Source of the DNA: Bremia lactucae
Lineage: Eukaryota; Oomycota; Peronosporomycetes; Peronosporales; Peronosporaceae
NCBI RefSeq assembly: GCF_004359215.1
Contig: NC_090622.1
Coordinates: forward strand, 2,825,550 to 2,889,549
Reading direction: 5' to 3'
DNA length: 64,000 nt
Below are positions 40,955 through 51,615 of the stretch, one piece after another (the stretch's first letter is position 1; each line of letters opens with the position of its first letter). Position numbers and translations under genes: made by a program. The notes beneath the pieces are model-generated. The model saw only the letters and a program-made list of their open reading frames with translations. It ran no database searches and was not told the origin of the DNA.

Positions 40955-42941
40955 GCGAAAAAAGCAAGAATGAAGGAGCGAAGAAACTAAAGCGCGGCAA
41001 AAAGAGCAAGCGTGAGATGGTACTTGCGGTGTGCGAGTCGGATGACTACGATGATAGTGACTGGATTCTCGACAGCGACGCCAGTCGACATCTCGTGAAT
41101 GACGAGAAGTTGCTATTTGATTCTGCCACATGCAGCGAAGAGATCGCGATGGCTGATGGAAAGACGTTGAAACTGACGAGAGTTGGGAGCGTGCGCTTTA
41201 AGGTGGTGGCTCGTGGTATGGAGAGCACAGTGGTGCTTACAGATGTTTACCTGGCGCGGAGATTGTCAAAGAACATCGTTTCGTATGGCAAGCTGGAAAG
41301 AAAAGGCTTTGCTCTTGTCAACGATTTGAAGGGGCGTGCACTTGAACGGCGCAGCGACGGCGCTGTCGCGTTTGACGTTGAGATGGGAAGAAACGTTTTA
41401 TACGTTAAAATATCAGCGAAGAAGGGGCGACAGGACACAAGTGATACTATCATGGCCGTGCTCGAATCAAGTGCGAGCGCAGATGTTACGAGCGATGTGC
41501 AAGAAGGGACGCTTTTACATTTCCATCAGCGTTTCGGGCATCTGGCATTCGACACCATTGAGCGCATGGCTCGAGACCCAGCCTCAGGGATAAGGCTGAC
41601 GAGCAGCAAGCGCATGGCGTGCGTTTCGTGCATGGAGGGTAAACAGACGCAAAACTCCCAAAACCAGACGGACAGTGGTTTCAACGCGCCCATTGACAGA
41701 GTCGGTGGAGTCATCTGTTCGGATTTGAAAGGTCCAATGACGCCACGGGATAGGCTCGGAAACCGTTATTTGGTTAATTTCGTCGATCACAAGTCGAATT
41801 ACTGCCGGATATTTCTCGCAAGAACAAAGGACGTGGCAGCTAAACAGTTTGAGGCTTTCCTCGTTTTTTTTGAAAAGCGTTTCAACTGCCGAATCCACGT
41901 GCTAATGACAGACGGTGGTGGAGAATACGCCAACATAGACCTCTTTTGTAAAAGGACCGGGGTGACAAGGCAAGTGTCGGAAGCTGGAAACCAAGCTTCT
42001 AATGGCAAGGCGGAACGGATGCACAGGACGGTGCTTTATTTGGCACGAAGCATGATGTTTGCGTGCGGTCTACCATTTCACTTTTGGGGAGATGCGGTTC
42101 AGTACGCCTCGTATATACTGAATCGCAGCCCTTCGCGCGCAAACGCTAAGAGAGCGTCTCCACTTGAGGTGTTGACGGGAAAGGTGCCGGATCTGCGCAA
42201 GATCGTTGTTTTCGGCTCCACGTGTAGCGTGTATCGCGACTCAAGCAAAAATTCACTACAGCAGCGCGCACAACTTGCCACGATAGTGGGGATAAGTGAA
42301 GAAACCAAGGGCTACAAGGTTTATCTACGCAAGGAGAACAAGGTGATCGTGATACAGCACGTCAAGAACATCGACACTCTGTCTGAAGCACAGAACGCGC
42401 AGCTGCAGCAAGCGACGGTGGAGCAGGATAAGGATGTGACGACACCCGCCCCAAGACAAGCGAAAGTAACACAAGTGCTGCCAATGTGGGTACACGAAAG
42501 AAAAGCACGAAGAAGTGGACGCGGTCCGCTTATGGAACGCGCGGCGCATCGAAGCGTGCGCAGGCGGAAGCACTCCAGGAGGAGTCGAAGTCAAGCGGCG
42601 GAGTCGTAAATGCTATTTTTGACAAAGATCCGACCAATTACAGTGAAGCTATGCGAAGTGCGAATCGCGATGGATGGGTCAAGGCTATGGAAGAAGAAGT
42701 CGAAGCACTTCAGAATAATAAAGTCTGGCAAGTAGTCAAGCGCGCGCCTGGCTTAAACGCCTTGCATACCAAGTGGGTATTCAAGACCAAGACAAACGCA
42801 CAAGGCAAGGTCGAGCGATTGAAGGCGCGCCTCGTTGCTTGCGGCAATGAACAGGTCCTAGGAGTCGACTACAGTCTCACGTTCGCCGCCGTGATGGACC
42901 TATCAACAGTGAAGGTCATATTAGCGCTTGCGGCCATATGA
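40939..42941 (+). pseudogene. Copia copy 2 pol: protease, integrase, start of RT
   Basis: The protease reads WILDSDASRHL, with Asp in place of Gly in the usual D-S-G. The GAG-pre-integrase zinc domain has HQRFGHL...MACVSCMEGKQ. The integrase core has ICSDLKGPM, VLMTDGGGEY and GKAERMHRTV, so the DDE triad is present. A -1 frame change at about 42490-42600 leads to the RT N terminus (EAMRSANRDGWVKAMEEEVEAL, TKWVFKTKTNAQG, ARLVACGNEQ). A TGA at 42939-42941 replaces the Trp codon of copy 1. Several independent lesions show it is dead. Confidence 0.88.
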
Positions 42942-42944
42942 GGG

Positions 42945-44157
42945 GTGCCTGCAAAGCACGGCGACATCCCCAATGCATATGTCAAGGCGGACAAGGAGGA
43001 GCATCTACAGATATATCTACATGTGCCACAAGGAATGACGATATCTGCAAAGACCATGCGTGAACAAGACGCGGAAAGTGAAAAGGATTTAGTACTGGAA
43101 CTACGGAAGAGCCTATATGGGCTTAAGCAGGCCGGTCGACTCGTCAAGACAGGTTTTATGCGCTGTGAAAGCGATATGTGTTTTTATTGGAAAAAGGAAG
43201 ACGAAGATCTCGTGGTTGTGGGCGTTTATGTGGACGACCTTTTGGCGACGGGAACAAGTGTGGAAGCAGTCGAGCGACTTTTTGAAAGTCTGTCGTCACT
43301 ATCGATCAAGGATCTGGGACGCGTAAGCGTCCCAGATCGCGATCGCCCTCGATCTACTTCGGACCAATGGGCTGGCAGAAGCAAATCCGACGCGCGCGCC
43401 TATTGGCAACGACTGTTACGACATACCACCGGACGACGTGGAGCTGCTTGGATCTACAAGTGCAGGCACTGGCCCAACGGTCCGCAGTTTTCAGTCGCTT
43501 GTCGGGAGTTTGCTGTGGATTGCGCGTTGCACACGGCCGGGCATCGCGTTCGCTGTGCACAAGGCTACAAGACAGACTCATGCACCGCGAGTGATTGACT
43601 GGAAGCTCGCTAAAAGGATTGCTCGGTACCTGAAGGGTACCGCAAGCTTGAAGATAACGATGTTGCCAGGTCAAGAACAATATAAGGGTTTGGAGCTGGA
43701 AGCATTTAGCGACGCTGATTTTGCTGGAGACAAGGGCGAAAGGAAGTCGATGACAGGTGGCGTGCTGCGGCTAAACGGTATGGCGGTGAGTTGGGGAGCT
43801 CGAAAACAAGGTGGAGTTTCCCTTTCGACGATGGAAGCTGAATTTGTCGCTGCCTCGGAGATAACGCGTGACCTGCTCGGGCTGCGAGAGCTTCTAAGCG
43901 AGATCGGCATGTCACCAGCACTGCCAATGAAGCTCTACGTGGACGATCAAGCGGCTATAAGTCAGATTTCCGGCGAAGCATCGTCGATGAAGGCCAAACA
44001 CATCGACGTACGGTTCAAGTTTTTATGCGATTTCTCGCGCCGCGGTGTGATCGCTGCGCACTATTTGAGGTCTGAAGTGATGCTTGCGGACCTGATGACG
44101 AAGGCCCACGATGCGGCGAAACTTACAAGGCTTCGTGATCTGATGCGCATCGAGTAG
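42945..44157 (+). pseudogene. Copia copy 2 RT/RNase H, disrupted
   Basis: Same motifs as copy 1 (YVDDLLATG, AFSDADFAGD, STMEAEFVAASE), but with a deletion of about 24 nt after KQAGRL (about 43140) and a larger deletion with a templated insertion at 43327-43350 that shifts the frame. The RNase H part from about 43438 is open to TAG at 44155-44157. One active-site-adjacent change is LYVDDQAAI where copy 1 has LYVDNQAAI. Confidence 0.88.
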
Positions 44158-44255
44158 ACGGACTAAAAAGTATGAGGACTTTCAAGGGAAGTCAAGGACG
44201 TTGAAGGAAGAGAAGGAAGGTAAGGAAACAAACGAAAGGCGCACTCGAGGAGGAG

Positions 44256-44475
44256 TGTTGGAAGTTCAAGGTGACAGGAGTTGAAGATGCGATTAGCGCC
44301 AGTTGTTATTTCCCGTGTGCATAGTAAGATGAAGTAGTTAGTGCTTGCAACCGACCGAATTTGTAGTGGTTGGAGCAGAGAGAGTTAGAAGGAAGAGCAG
44401 CTCTAGCAGACAAATAAGTCATGTTAATTCAGAATCTTATCATCCTCTTCCTTAAGAAGCAAAACATTGCCAACA
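44256..44475 (+). repeat. Copia LTR, right copy
   Basis: 220 bp, TGTTGG...CCAACA, nearly identical to 39477-39696 with only a few substitutions (for example CCGACCG for CCAACCA). This indicates recent activity or gene conversion. The flank to the right is CGAAAGGG. Confidence 0.92.
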
Positions 44476-44499
44476 CGAAAGGGATCTAAAGGTGGGTAT

Positions 44500-44592
44500 T
44501 GACCATTCCCTTAGTACACAAAGTGTACTTCCGGGGATTGTGTGACACAGGGCAACTTAAGCACGTTACATCACATACACAAAGGTGTGTCA
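44500..44592 (-). repeat. Fragment of a G2 LTR 5' end, inverted
   Basis: GACCATTCCCTTAGTACACAAAGTGTACTTCCGGGGA...GGGCAACTTAAGCACGTTACA matches the reverse complement of about 36351-36423 (the G2 LTR start). It may be the remnant of the G2 element into which Copia inserted, later rearranged. Confidence 0.55.
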
Positions 44593-45166
44593 CAACGTGA
44601 TTGTCACCTAAGTCATACGAAGTAATGGACTTCCCGTTAAGTGTATTTAACGGGTGTGTAACGTTAATGTACTTCGAGAAGAAATGAAAGACCTTTGTGA
44701 AAAGGCGCTAAAGTCTACCGTGAATCATATGCACGCAACAAGGTCGCATAATTAGAACTAATTATTGTCAGCCTACTAATGTTAATGAAATAAAAACTAT
44801 TGGTAAACTTTAATTACATATTTGCGGCATGATATCAAGCTTTGAGAACGGGAATTCAATACGTATATTCATGGTTTTAGCTTAGTATAAACTTTTGTCC
44901 CTCCATTTATTGACAATTGCAGCATTTCTGGTTGATTAGTTCGTATTGATGCTCTCTCCGATCAACACTAATACTTGCCCTAACTTTGCGTTTAAATTGC
45001 TTCCTCAAAATTCATAATATGCTCTTTGACACTAGAAAGCCACTTGTTTTAATTATCGTTCGGTTTCCACTATGCAAACATGTCGTAAATGGAATAATTT
45101 ATTATCAATACCAAGAAACAATATAAAAACAACGCCGTGGTGTTGATAAAAAGCCAAACCGCGTTT
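44593..45166. other. 3' flank of the ACSF3-like gene
   Basis: AT-rich with no gene. Includes the downstream region of the minus-strand acyl-CoA synthetase. Confidence 0.45.
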
Positions 45167-46798
45167 TCAGCATTCTTCCCCTGTTTCAGAATAAATTTTG
45201 GCCAGTGCGTTTTTATTCACTTTGCCCATTGCATTTTTGGGAATTTCATCGACAAAAAAAAACTTTCGTGGCACACGGTAGTTTGCAAGGTGTTGCTTTG
45301 AAAAGGTTCTTAACGGCGGGCAAAACATCTCCGGACCAAGTTTGTCGCCCTTAACGTCCGCGCGAATGACGACAGCCACGACTTGTCCCCACATTTCATC
45401 CGCCAGACCAAACACAGCGCATTCAAGCACCTGCGGATGCATCAGGAGGACGCGCTCCACATCGAGAGCCGAAACCTTGTAGCCTGCTGTTTTCAAAATA
45501 TCAGCGCTCATTCGTCCACGAATGCGAAAGCTTTGGAATTCGTTACAATACTGGACAAGATCACCGGTTTTAAACCACCCACTTTGATCAAAAGCTTTGG
45601 CCGTGGCGTCGGGTTTGTTCCAATACTCTCGAAATACGGTTGGTCCTTTCACACGCAGCTCGCCTTCCTGTTCCGTTTGACAAGGTATTTCCAATTCCGT
45701 CTCGGGGTCAACGACGCGAACAGCAATACTCGGAAAGGTCGTGCCAACATAGCCCAAGTGACGATCTCCATGCAATGAATTGGTTAATACCATGCCAAGT
45801 TCAGTCATACCATAACGTTCGAGCAAACGGTGTCCAGTGAGTTGCTCCCATCGATTTAAGATGGACACAGGGCAGGCCATTGATCCACTAATTGCAACAC
45901 GGAGACGACGAGCACCTACGAGTGCATTCACAGTCCTCGCGTCTTCTGGATCGTATTTATCAAATTCTTCCAGTAATTTCAAATACACAGTAGGCACTGC
46001 CATGAGTATCGAAATTGGACGAATCAAAGTCGTTGATTTACTTAATTTGGACCAAATGAGTGACGGCGTGGCATGCGGTAAGAACTCTACTGAGCCACCA
46101 ATATACAGAATACACAATAAATTGTTTAAAACACCGTGGATATGATGCAGTGGCAAAAAATGAATCAAGTGGTCACTAGATGTCATTTCCCAAGCTATTG
46201 TGACGTCATGAATTTGTGCTGTCAATGCTGCATGAGTCGTGAGGACCCCTTTTGGGCGTCCTGTCGTTCCGCTCGTGTAGATCATTAAGGCTCCTGCTTT
46301 ATTATAGTCTTGATTTGCAAGCCATTGCTGCACTATTTGGTGCTGCGGTCTCGACAAAATCGTTTTATTGTCTGGATTGACAGAATCGGGACTTAATAAG
46401 ATTGCAATCTGTAGCCTCGTAGGCAAGTCATTTACAAATGTCCTAAGTGTTGTATCCGAAGTTATGATCGACTCGTTAATTACGAGCAATGAAGCTCCTG
46501 AGTCTGACAGCATATACTGCATCTCGTCTGCGGGATGTGCAGGATGCAAAGGCACGATGAGACCCCCTGCAAGCCAAATAGCTAACTGGAGAATCACGTA
46601 TGAGGCTCCACGAGCTCCGAGTAATGCAACACGAGGCTGCTCAACGTTCGTTGGCAGTTTTTCCTGTATACTGTCACAAAGCGTCAAGGCCCGAGTGAGC
46701 AAGTCCGCGTACGTCCATTCGATAGTCTGATTGTTTGTTGTCGACGTCAGGGCTATCAAACCCTCGTGCTCAAGTAGCTTCTCAAAGATATGCAACAT
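45167..46798 (-). CDS. Acyl-CoA synthetase, ACSF3-like (probable malonyl-CoA synthetase)
   Basis: 543 residues, single exon, start ATG at 46798. An adenylate-forming (ANL) enzyme: P-loop-like YTSGTTGRPKG (Tyr174-Gly184), LPLHHIHGVLN, VPTVY, LRVAISGSMACP, YGMTE (329-333), GWFKTGDL, the hinge RGRMSADILKTAGYKVSALDVE and the C-terminal catalytic Lys526 in NAMGKVNK. The order RYGMTE, FREYWNKP and KTAGYKVSALDVE is closest to ACSF3, which activates malonate to malonyl-CoA with ATP. Substrate choice is therefore probable, not certain. ACSF3 of animals is mitochondrial, but here no clear presequence precedes the enzyme domain. It is divergently paired with the peroxiredoxin gene, with 233 bp between the start codons. 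Confidence 0.9.
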   Translation of the reverse strand: MLHIFEKLLEHEGLIALTSTTNNQTIEWTYADLLTRALTLCDSIQEKLPTNVEQPRVALLGARGASYVILQLAIWLAGGLIVPLHPAHPADEMQYMLSDSGASLLVINESIITSDTTLRTFVNDLPTRLQIAILLSPDSVNPDNKTILSRPQHQIVQQWLANQDYNKAGALMIYTSGTTGRPKGVLTTHAALTAQIHDVTIAWEMTSSDHLIHFLPLHHIHGVLNNLLCILYIGGSVEFLPHATPSLIWSKLSKSTTLIRPISILMAVPTVYLKLLEEFDKYDPEDARTVNALVGARRLRVAISGSMACPVSILNRWEQLTGHRLLERYGMTELGMVLTNSLHGDRHLGYVGTTFPSIAVRVVDPETELEIPCQTEQEGELRVKGPTVFREYWNKPDATAKAFDQSGWFKTGDLVQYCNEFQSFRIRGRMSADILKTAGYKVSALDVERVLLMHPQVLECAVFGLADEMWGQVVAVVIRADVKGDKLGPEMFCPPLRTFSKQHLANYRVPRKFFFVDEIPKNAMGKVNKNALAKIYSETGEEC

Positions 46799-47031
46799 TC
46801 TTGTAATTCTCCCTCATCTACATCTGCCGAGCAACTTTTATAATTATAAAAAGGTAATGTATTTCAACAGGTATTACGTATTGCAGGAACTGCCTTGTCC
46901 TACCTTTGGATGCCCAAAGCATCGAAGCCCGTCCAAAATGGATACATGTCGGAAAATATCAAGTTTTGGCCTCTCCACGCCAAGTATTTATTCTGGAAAA
47001 TCCCTTACCAGCCACAAATCACATCGTAAGC
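46799..47031. promoter_or_regulatory. Shared divergent promoter region, ACSF3-like and peroxiredoxin
   Basis: 233 bp separate the two ATGs. The region must hold both 5' untranslated parts and core promoters. I see no single clear initiator. Confidence 0.5.
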
Positions 47032-47628
47032 ATGGCCCCCAAGATCCGCCACGACGCGCCTCCGTTTACCGCGGAAGCCGTGGTAAATGGCGAGTTCCAG
47101 ACCCTGTCGCTATCGAACTACAAGGGCAAATACGTCGTGCTCTTCTTCTACCCCTTGGACTTTACGTTTGTCTGTCCGACAGAGATCATTGCGTTCAGCG
47201 AAAAGGCTGCTGAATTCCGAAAGCTTGGATGTGAAGTGCTCGCGTGCAGTGTCGACTCAAAATTCTCGCACCTTGCGTGGATCAACACTCCGCGCAAGCA
47301 GGGCGGGCTTGGTGGGCTCGATATTCCATTGCTTGCGGATTTTGACAAGAGCATTGCCACGGCGTATGATGTGTTAATTGATGTGGGTGGCGAAATTGGT
47401 GCGGCCTTCCGTGGTCTCTTTATCATTGACGGCGAAGGCAAATTGCGTCAGAGTACGATTAACGACTGTCCCGTTGGCCGTAACGTCGAGGAGGTGTTGC
47501 GTCTCGTCGAGGCTTTTCAGTACACGGACGAGCATGGTGAAGTGTGTCCTGCTGGTTGGAAAAAGGGCCACAAGACCATCAAACCGACCGTGCACGGATC
47601 CAAAGAGTACTTTGAAGCTGCGCACTAG
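47032..47628 (+). CDS. Typical 2-Cys peroxiredoxin
   Basis: 198 residues from the ATG at 47032. The open frame extends upstream to 46906 but only from TTG, and the length from 47032 matches the family (about 198-200). The peroxidatic Cys48 lies in DFTFVCPTE and the resolving Cys172 in GEVCPAGW. The GGLG loop ([13 protein letters not shown]) and a C-terminal YF (SKEYFEAAH) are present, the pair that makes eukaryotic Prx1/Tsa1 enzymes sensitive to overoxidation and able to signal or act as chaperones. The enzyme reduces H2O2 and organic peroxides using thioredoxin. No targeting signal was seen, so it is probably cytosolic. Confidence 0.95.
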   Translation: MAPKIRHDAPPFTAEAVVNGEFQTLSLSNYKGKYVVLFFYPLDFTFVCPTEIIAFSEKAAEFRKLGCEVLACSVDSKFSHLAWINTPRKQGGLGGLDIPLLADFDKSIATAYDVLIDVGGEIGAAFRGLFIIDGEGKLRQSTINDCPVGRNVEEVLRLVEAFQYTDEHGEVCPAGWKKGHKTIKPTVHGSKEYFEAAH

Positions 47629-48547
47629 GCTTGAAGGAGAGACGGAAGAATGGTTATGGTCGTTCCTGCCGTTAAGGGTCTTCTATCGATTAAAGTCGCA
47701 CTCCTACTATTAACCAATCCAATGTAGCCGTTTGATTTTAAAATTGACCTATCGAACTCGACTTTCTTTCCCTCAACAAAGGGCGCATCACCGCAATGGA
47801 GTGCATGAGACCTCTTGATTCTTCACCGCACTGAAAGGAAACGTTTCTGTAGGCTACAGAGACATCCATTACTAATTACAGATTAGAGCGATGCACCAGC
47901 ATCTTATACTAGTAAGGCACAGAAAAAAGGAGGAGAGAGACATTCACGGCCCTCCGACGACATCTCGTATCTCGCTCGATAGACGTTCGAATCCCACTTT
48001 CAAGTCGATACAGGTGCACGTTTGCAAGAAAGCATCGCACAAGCCCAAGTCGTTGCCAGATCGATCCCAAACGTGACTTTTCAAACTTTAAGTTGGCGAA
48101 GTATTCGGGCAAGTAAAGGCCGTGCCTCAGTGTGTGTGTGGCTCTCACCGTCTGAAAGCAGCTGGTTTGCATGCGTCCGTGCCACTATTAATACCGCTCC
48201 ATCTGGTAGCGTGAGAAACCTCACGACGAGAAGCATCCAATCTTATCGCGTCGACCCCCCCAGCGCCTTTTGTGTCGTGCCTCTTTATAAATAATATTTA
48301 CTGCCACTTTTTCTTCAGCAACCTCCTCTCCTTGACGTGATCCTTTGCAACTTGACAAAATACACACGCAAAGTCAACAAAACACCCTACTGGACCGAAT
48401 ATCATTCGATCTCTACGCAACTTTTATCGAAACTCTTTTTCTGCGGAAACAAAAAAGACCGCCGTCCATCCGCCGCGTACTCGCGCCAATCGTGGGCTCA
48501 CTTTAGGATTTCTTCCACGACGAGCGACTCGATTTGTAGTCGTCAGT
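47629..48547. other. Intergenic region, peroxiredoxin to PH gene
   Basis: About 0.9 kb with only shadow ORFs. A pyrimidine-rich run ending TTTTTCTTCAG at about 48308-48319 could be the acceptor of an intron in the 5' untranslated region of the PH gene. Confidence 0.4.
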
Positions 48548-49690
48548 ATGCCTGCGAATCCCACCAAGCTGCCCACTGCGGTCACTAGTGGTCTTCAGCT
48601 CTTATCTCCTACGTTGCATCACGCAATTCAGCACTCGACTCAGGAGGCCCACGAAGGCACGAAGACCCATGCTTTTGACTTTGACCACTTTACACTCGAG
48701 TCGGTGCTTGGTGACACGGCTGTGATCGAGCCTCCCATTCGCATGTCAACGGCGTACCCACTGGTCAATGGAAGCTGTGCCTTATCGGGCGAATCCAGTA
48801 CGAGTTGCTACGGTAGCAGCAGTGTCGGGAGCATTCACACAATTACGACGACGGAAGATCTGGAAATGTCTCGACTTGCCCGACCGTATTTGAGCAACTC
48901 ACACGATTCGGAACAAAATCGACCAACGTTTCAGGTAAGCGCCACAGCGGCCGCGGCGGGATTCCCCATGGCCAAAATCAAGGAATCCACCGCTGTTGTG
49001 AGGCAAGGATGGCTTCAAAAACGCAAAGGGCGGGTTTTACGTCGTTGGAAATCGTTCTATTGTCTCTTGAAAAGCGACGATACGTTGTGTCTCTATGCGA
49101 GTGAAGACACGGTGAATGGCAAATTAACACAGCGGTATCAGATCTTACGGGTTACGCTCACGGACAAGAAAGATTCGTTCCACGTAATTGGCATTGACGA
49201 TGAAGGTGTGCCACGGAGGGAAGAACTTCGCGCGTCAATCTCGTTGGAATGGACCCATTGGTTTCAAGCATTTCGACGATTCTTTGATAGCGCATCCATG
49301 GCGCAAGCTTGTGAACGAAAACCTCAATTAATGGTCTCGAATGCATGGGATCAAACGAGTACTAGTCAAGAAGATTCCATCGATTACGAGCGCCATAGCT
49401 TTGTTTGCGAAAGGAAGCAAATGCCAATTGCTAATTGCAGCTTGAGTAACGATACGAATGAGCGTTTGTTTGCATCCAGTCTTGGTCTTTCTCACAAAGC
49501 AGCGAAAAGATGCAGTCAACACGACGGAGATTTTTTTATTAAAGAGCGACGCAGTGAAGGAATTGTTTCGTTTTCGGAGAAACACGCAGTGGAACCAGAG
49601 GAGGACGAACTGGAAGCTTTCGTGCCTGCGGAGCTGACGTGGCCGCGGTTAAGCGACTGTGATGCACCGATAGACGAGTTGACGAGATAG
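48548..49690 (+). CDS. PH-domain protein
   Basis: 380 residues, single exon, start ATG at 48548. Residues about 149-252 form a pleckstrin homology domain: VVRQGWLQKRKGRVLRRWKS..YCLL, an LCLY strand, VTLTDKKDSFHVIGI, and the C-terminal helix with its invariant Trp (SLEWTHWFQAFRRFF). The basic KRKGRVLRRWK loop suits phosphoinositide binding, so recruitment to membranes is likely. The N-terminal 140 residues and the C-terminal 130 are Ser/His-rich and acidic, without a recognised domain. Such small PH proteins are common in oomycetes. The cellular role is unknown. Confidence 0.85.
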   Translation: MPANPTKLPTAVTSGLQLLSPTLHHAIQHSTQEAHEGTKTHAFDFDHFTLESVLGDTAVIEPPIRMSTAYPLVNGSCALSGESSTSCYGSSSVGSIHTITTTEDLEMSRLARPYLSNSHDSEQNRPTFQVSATAAAAGFPMAKIKESTAVVRQGWLQKRKGRVLRRWKSFYCLLKSDDTLCLYASEDTVNGKLTQRYQILRVTLTDKKDSFHVIGIDDEGVPRREELRASISLEWTHWFQAFRRFFDSASMAQACERKPQLMVSNAWDQTSTSQEDSIDYERHSFVCERKQMPIANCSLSNDTNERLFASSLGLSHKAAKRCSQHDGDFFIKERRSEGIVSFSEKHAVEPEEDELEAFVPAELTWPRLSDCDAPIDELTR

Positions 49691-50215
49691 TTGACGAGCC
49701 ATTTATTAACCTTTATCGTACATGATTTTGAAGGATAAGGTACTTCTAGATATTACACGTATTTTTTTATACATGGTCTAGTTTTCCTGGAAATGATTAG
49801 TTTAATCTCAAAAGCTAAGCAGTTCATTGGACGAAGTAGTTCATTTCTTACTGCTTAAGTCCCATATAAAAGCTTTGCGGATTCTGACAAATCCTGTGGA
49901 CGGTCTGTTAAGTGCTACCGCGTTTGTTTGTATTACTTGCAGCTCAGTTCACTTACGTCATGTTTCGTGCGAATGTTGCACGAACACTCACCTTGATTCA
50001 ATATTCTTGACACTAATGATTGGTAATGAATGCGCTAAAAAGGATATTTTAAACTTTAAATGGTGTTTATTATTAAGTAATTATTACTCTCGTTGTAAGC
50101 TTTAAAGCCATATATTGTGGAAAGCCAGAAAATTGTGGTGCACGCCAACTTACACACACGCCAAAAAATGACTTATCCGTAAGTCTGTGACTTTTTCTAT
50201 TTTTGGCAACGACAG
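49691..50215. other. 3' flank of the PH gene
   Basis: AT-rich, no gene supported, grading into the left end of Gypsy B. Confidence 0.45.
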
Positions 50216-50227
50216 TAACAAAGTAAG

Positions 50228-50486
50228 TATGGCGCCAACTTGCGCACCGCACAATCGTGTCTTATAACGGTTGGCGGGGTTAGTTTGAGCTTAAATCAAC
50301 CAATCAATATAGAGCTAATGTCGTACTGCATCAATATTATTAAATTTAGTGATATTAGAGCTATATAAGTCAAAATTAATTAAGGATAATAATGTTATAT
50401 TTCTTTATATGTTTCCTCTCATAGAGAATAAATTTTAGTATTCCTCTTATAGGACGTAATACTATGTAACGGACACCCCGTTACAT
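50228..50486 (-). repeat. R2 repeat copy 3, 3' LTR of Gypsy B
   Basis: In the minus sense it begins TGTAACGGGGTGTCCGTTACATAG and ends near GTGCGGTGCGCAAGTTGGCGCC. The base run just before it in that sense (CAGGGGAGA) is a polypurine tract, as expected for a 3' LTR of a minus-strand element. Confidence 0.7.
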
Positions 50487-50619
50487 CTCCCCTGAATCAA
50501 CAGTCAATATAGTGACCGACATAGCGTGACAGGATATACTATTGTCTTCCCCTGCATTATTGGCTTTAATCAAAATATCAATTGTATTTACATTAATTGA
50601 TTTTGACCAAAATCATCAT

Positions 50620-51510
50620 GGCGATTAAAAAGTCTGTTCGCGTCTCCCGTGAGACCGCAAAGCTGGCAGTGTTGGTAATGCAAATGTTTCAGTAGACGCT
50701 AATGCGTCTACTGTGGGGAATACGTCACCTCCTACTCTCATTGGAGGTGACTGGAATATGTCATTTGCTGATGACATTGCAGGTGACGGTGACAAGCCAT
50801 CTGCATCGCCCGCTTCAGTATCTACTGTAAAGGCCGCCGAATTAGCCGGGACCATGTCCGTTAAACCTTTGGGTTCTAACGTGACAACCAGAGAGGTGAT
50901 GACGAGGTTATTTGACTCGTCGAACCTCTTTGGTGGGGACTCCGTGGGTGATGACCACTATGATGACGTTAGTATGCGTTACCAGGAACTAAGTGGTCGC
51001 GAAGGGGAGAGGGCCGCTGGTGGTGCTAATTTGCATTACCAGAGATGAAGCGATTCTAGGAATCGCTCTCAGGGCCAAGTTAATATTAACTTTAACATGC
51101 GTCAACAGGAGAGGGACCGCAATACGTTGCGGTACGCTCCTGAAAAGAGGCATTGGTTACCCTCCAAGAGACACGTCATTCGTTAGTCTGGTATGACCAA
51201 TAATCAACCATATTCCGTTATTCGATTCATCCAGGCTTCACAAGCCTGGTGAAGATGAAACGGAATTCTTCATCGATGTGTTTTACCGGCATCGGTGGTA
51301 CACTCGCAAACAGGCAAATGATGCCAAGCCTTCGCCCCAAGCTTGGACAGCCTTTTTACAGTGTATACAAAACATAGACCGTGATGTATGGCTTGATAAT
51401 GCTTTCCGTGAACAGTTCGGAAAACGGATCGTAGTTGGTCCACGCTATAAGTTTCACCGTTTGTCTAGAGAGGCAGGGATTCCTTACCTCTAGTGGGGGG
51501 ACCCATGTCC
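50620..51510 (+). pseudogene. Antisense coding region near the 3' end of Gypsy B
   Basis: Antisense to pol. Reading with frame changes: SANVSVDANASTVGNTSPPTLIGGDWNMSFADDIAGDG (50660-50790, open to 51046), then HKPGEDETEFFIDVFYRHRWYTRK (from about 51239), QAWTAFLQCIQNIDRDVWLDNAF, KFHRLSREAGIPYL (51451-51492) and WGDPCPC. The HRWY, QAW.AF, I.DI.R..WL and HRLSREAG blocks match the antisense region of Gypsy A. The family is unknown. It could be a gag-like or accessory ORF carried in antisense. Confidence 0.65.
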
Positions 51511-51615
51511 ATGCTGTTTTAAGGGTGCAGGTCATGCCCCTCAAGAAGTATATTCCCTCAAAGATTCATTGGAGGACTCTCATCTCTAACGAGATGTGTC
51601 AAGAGATTGGGAACC

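Noticed and set aside
46906..47031. A 42-residue N-terminal extension of the peroxiredoxin
   Set aside because: It begins with TTG, shows no clear targeting peptide, and the ATG at 47032 gives the usual family length of 198 residues.
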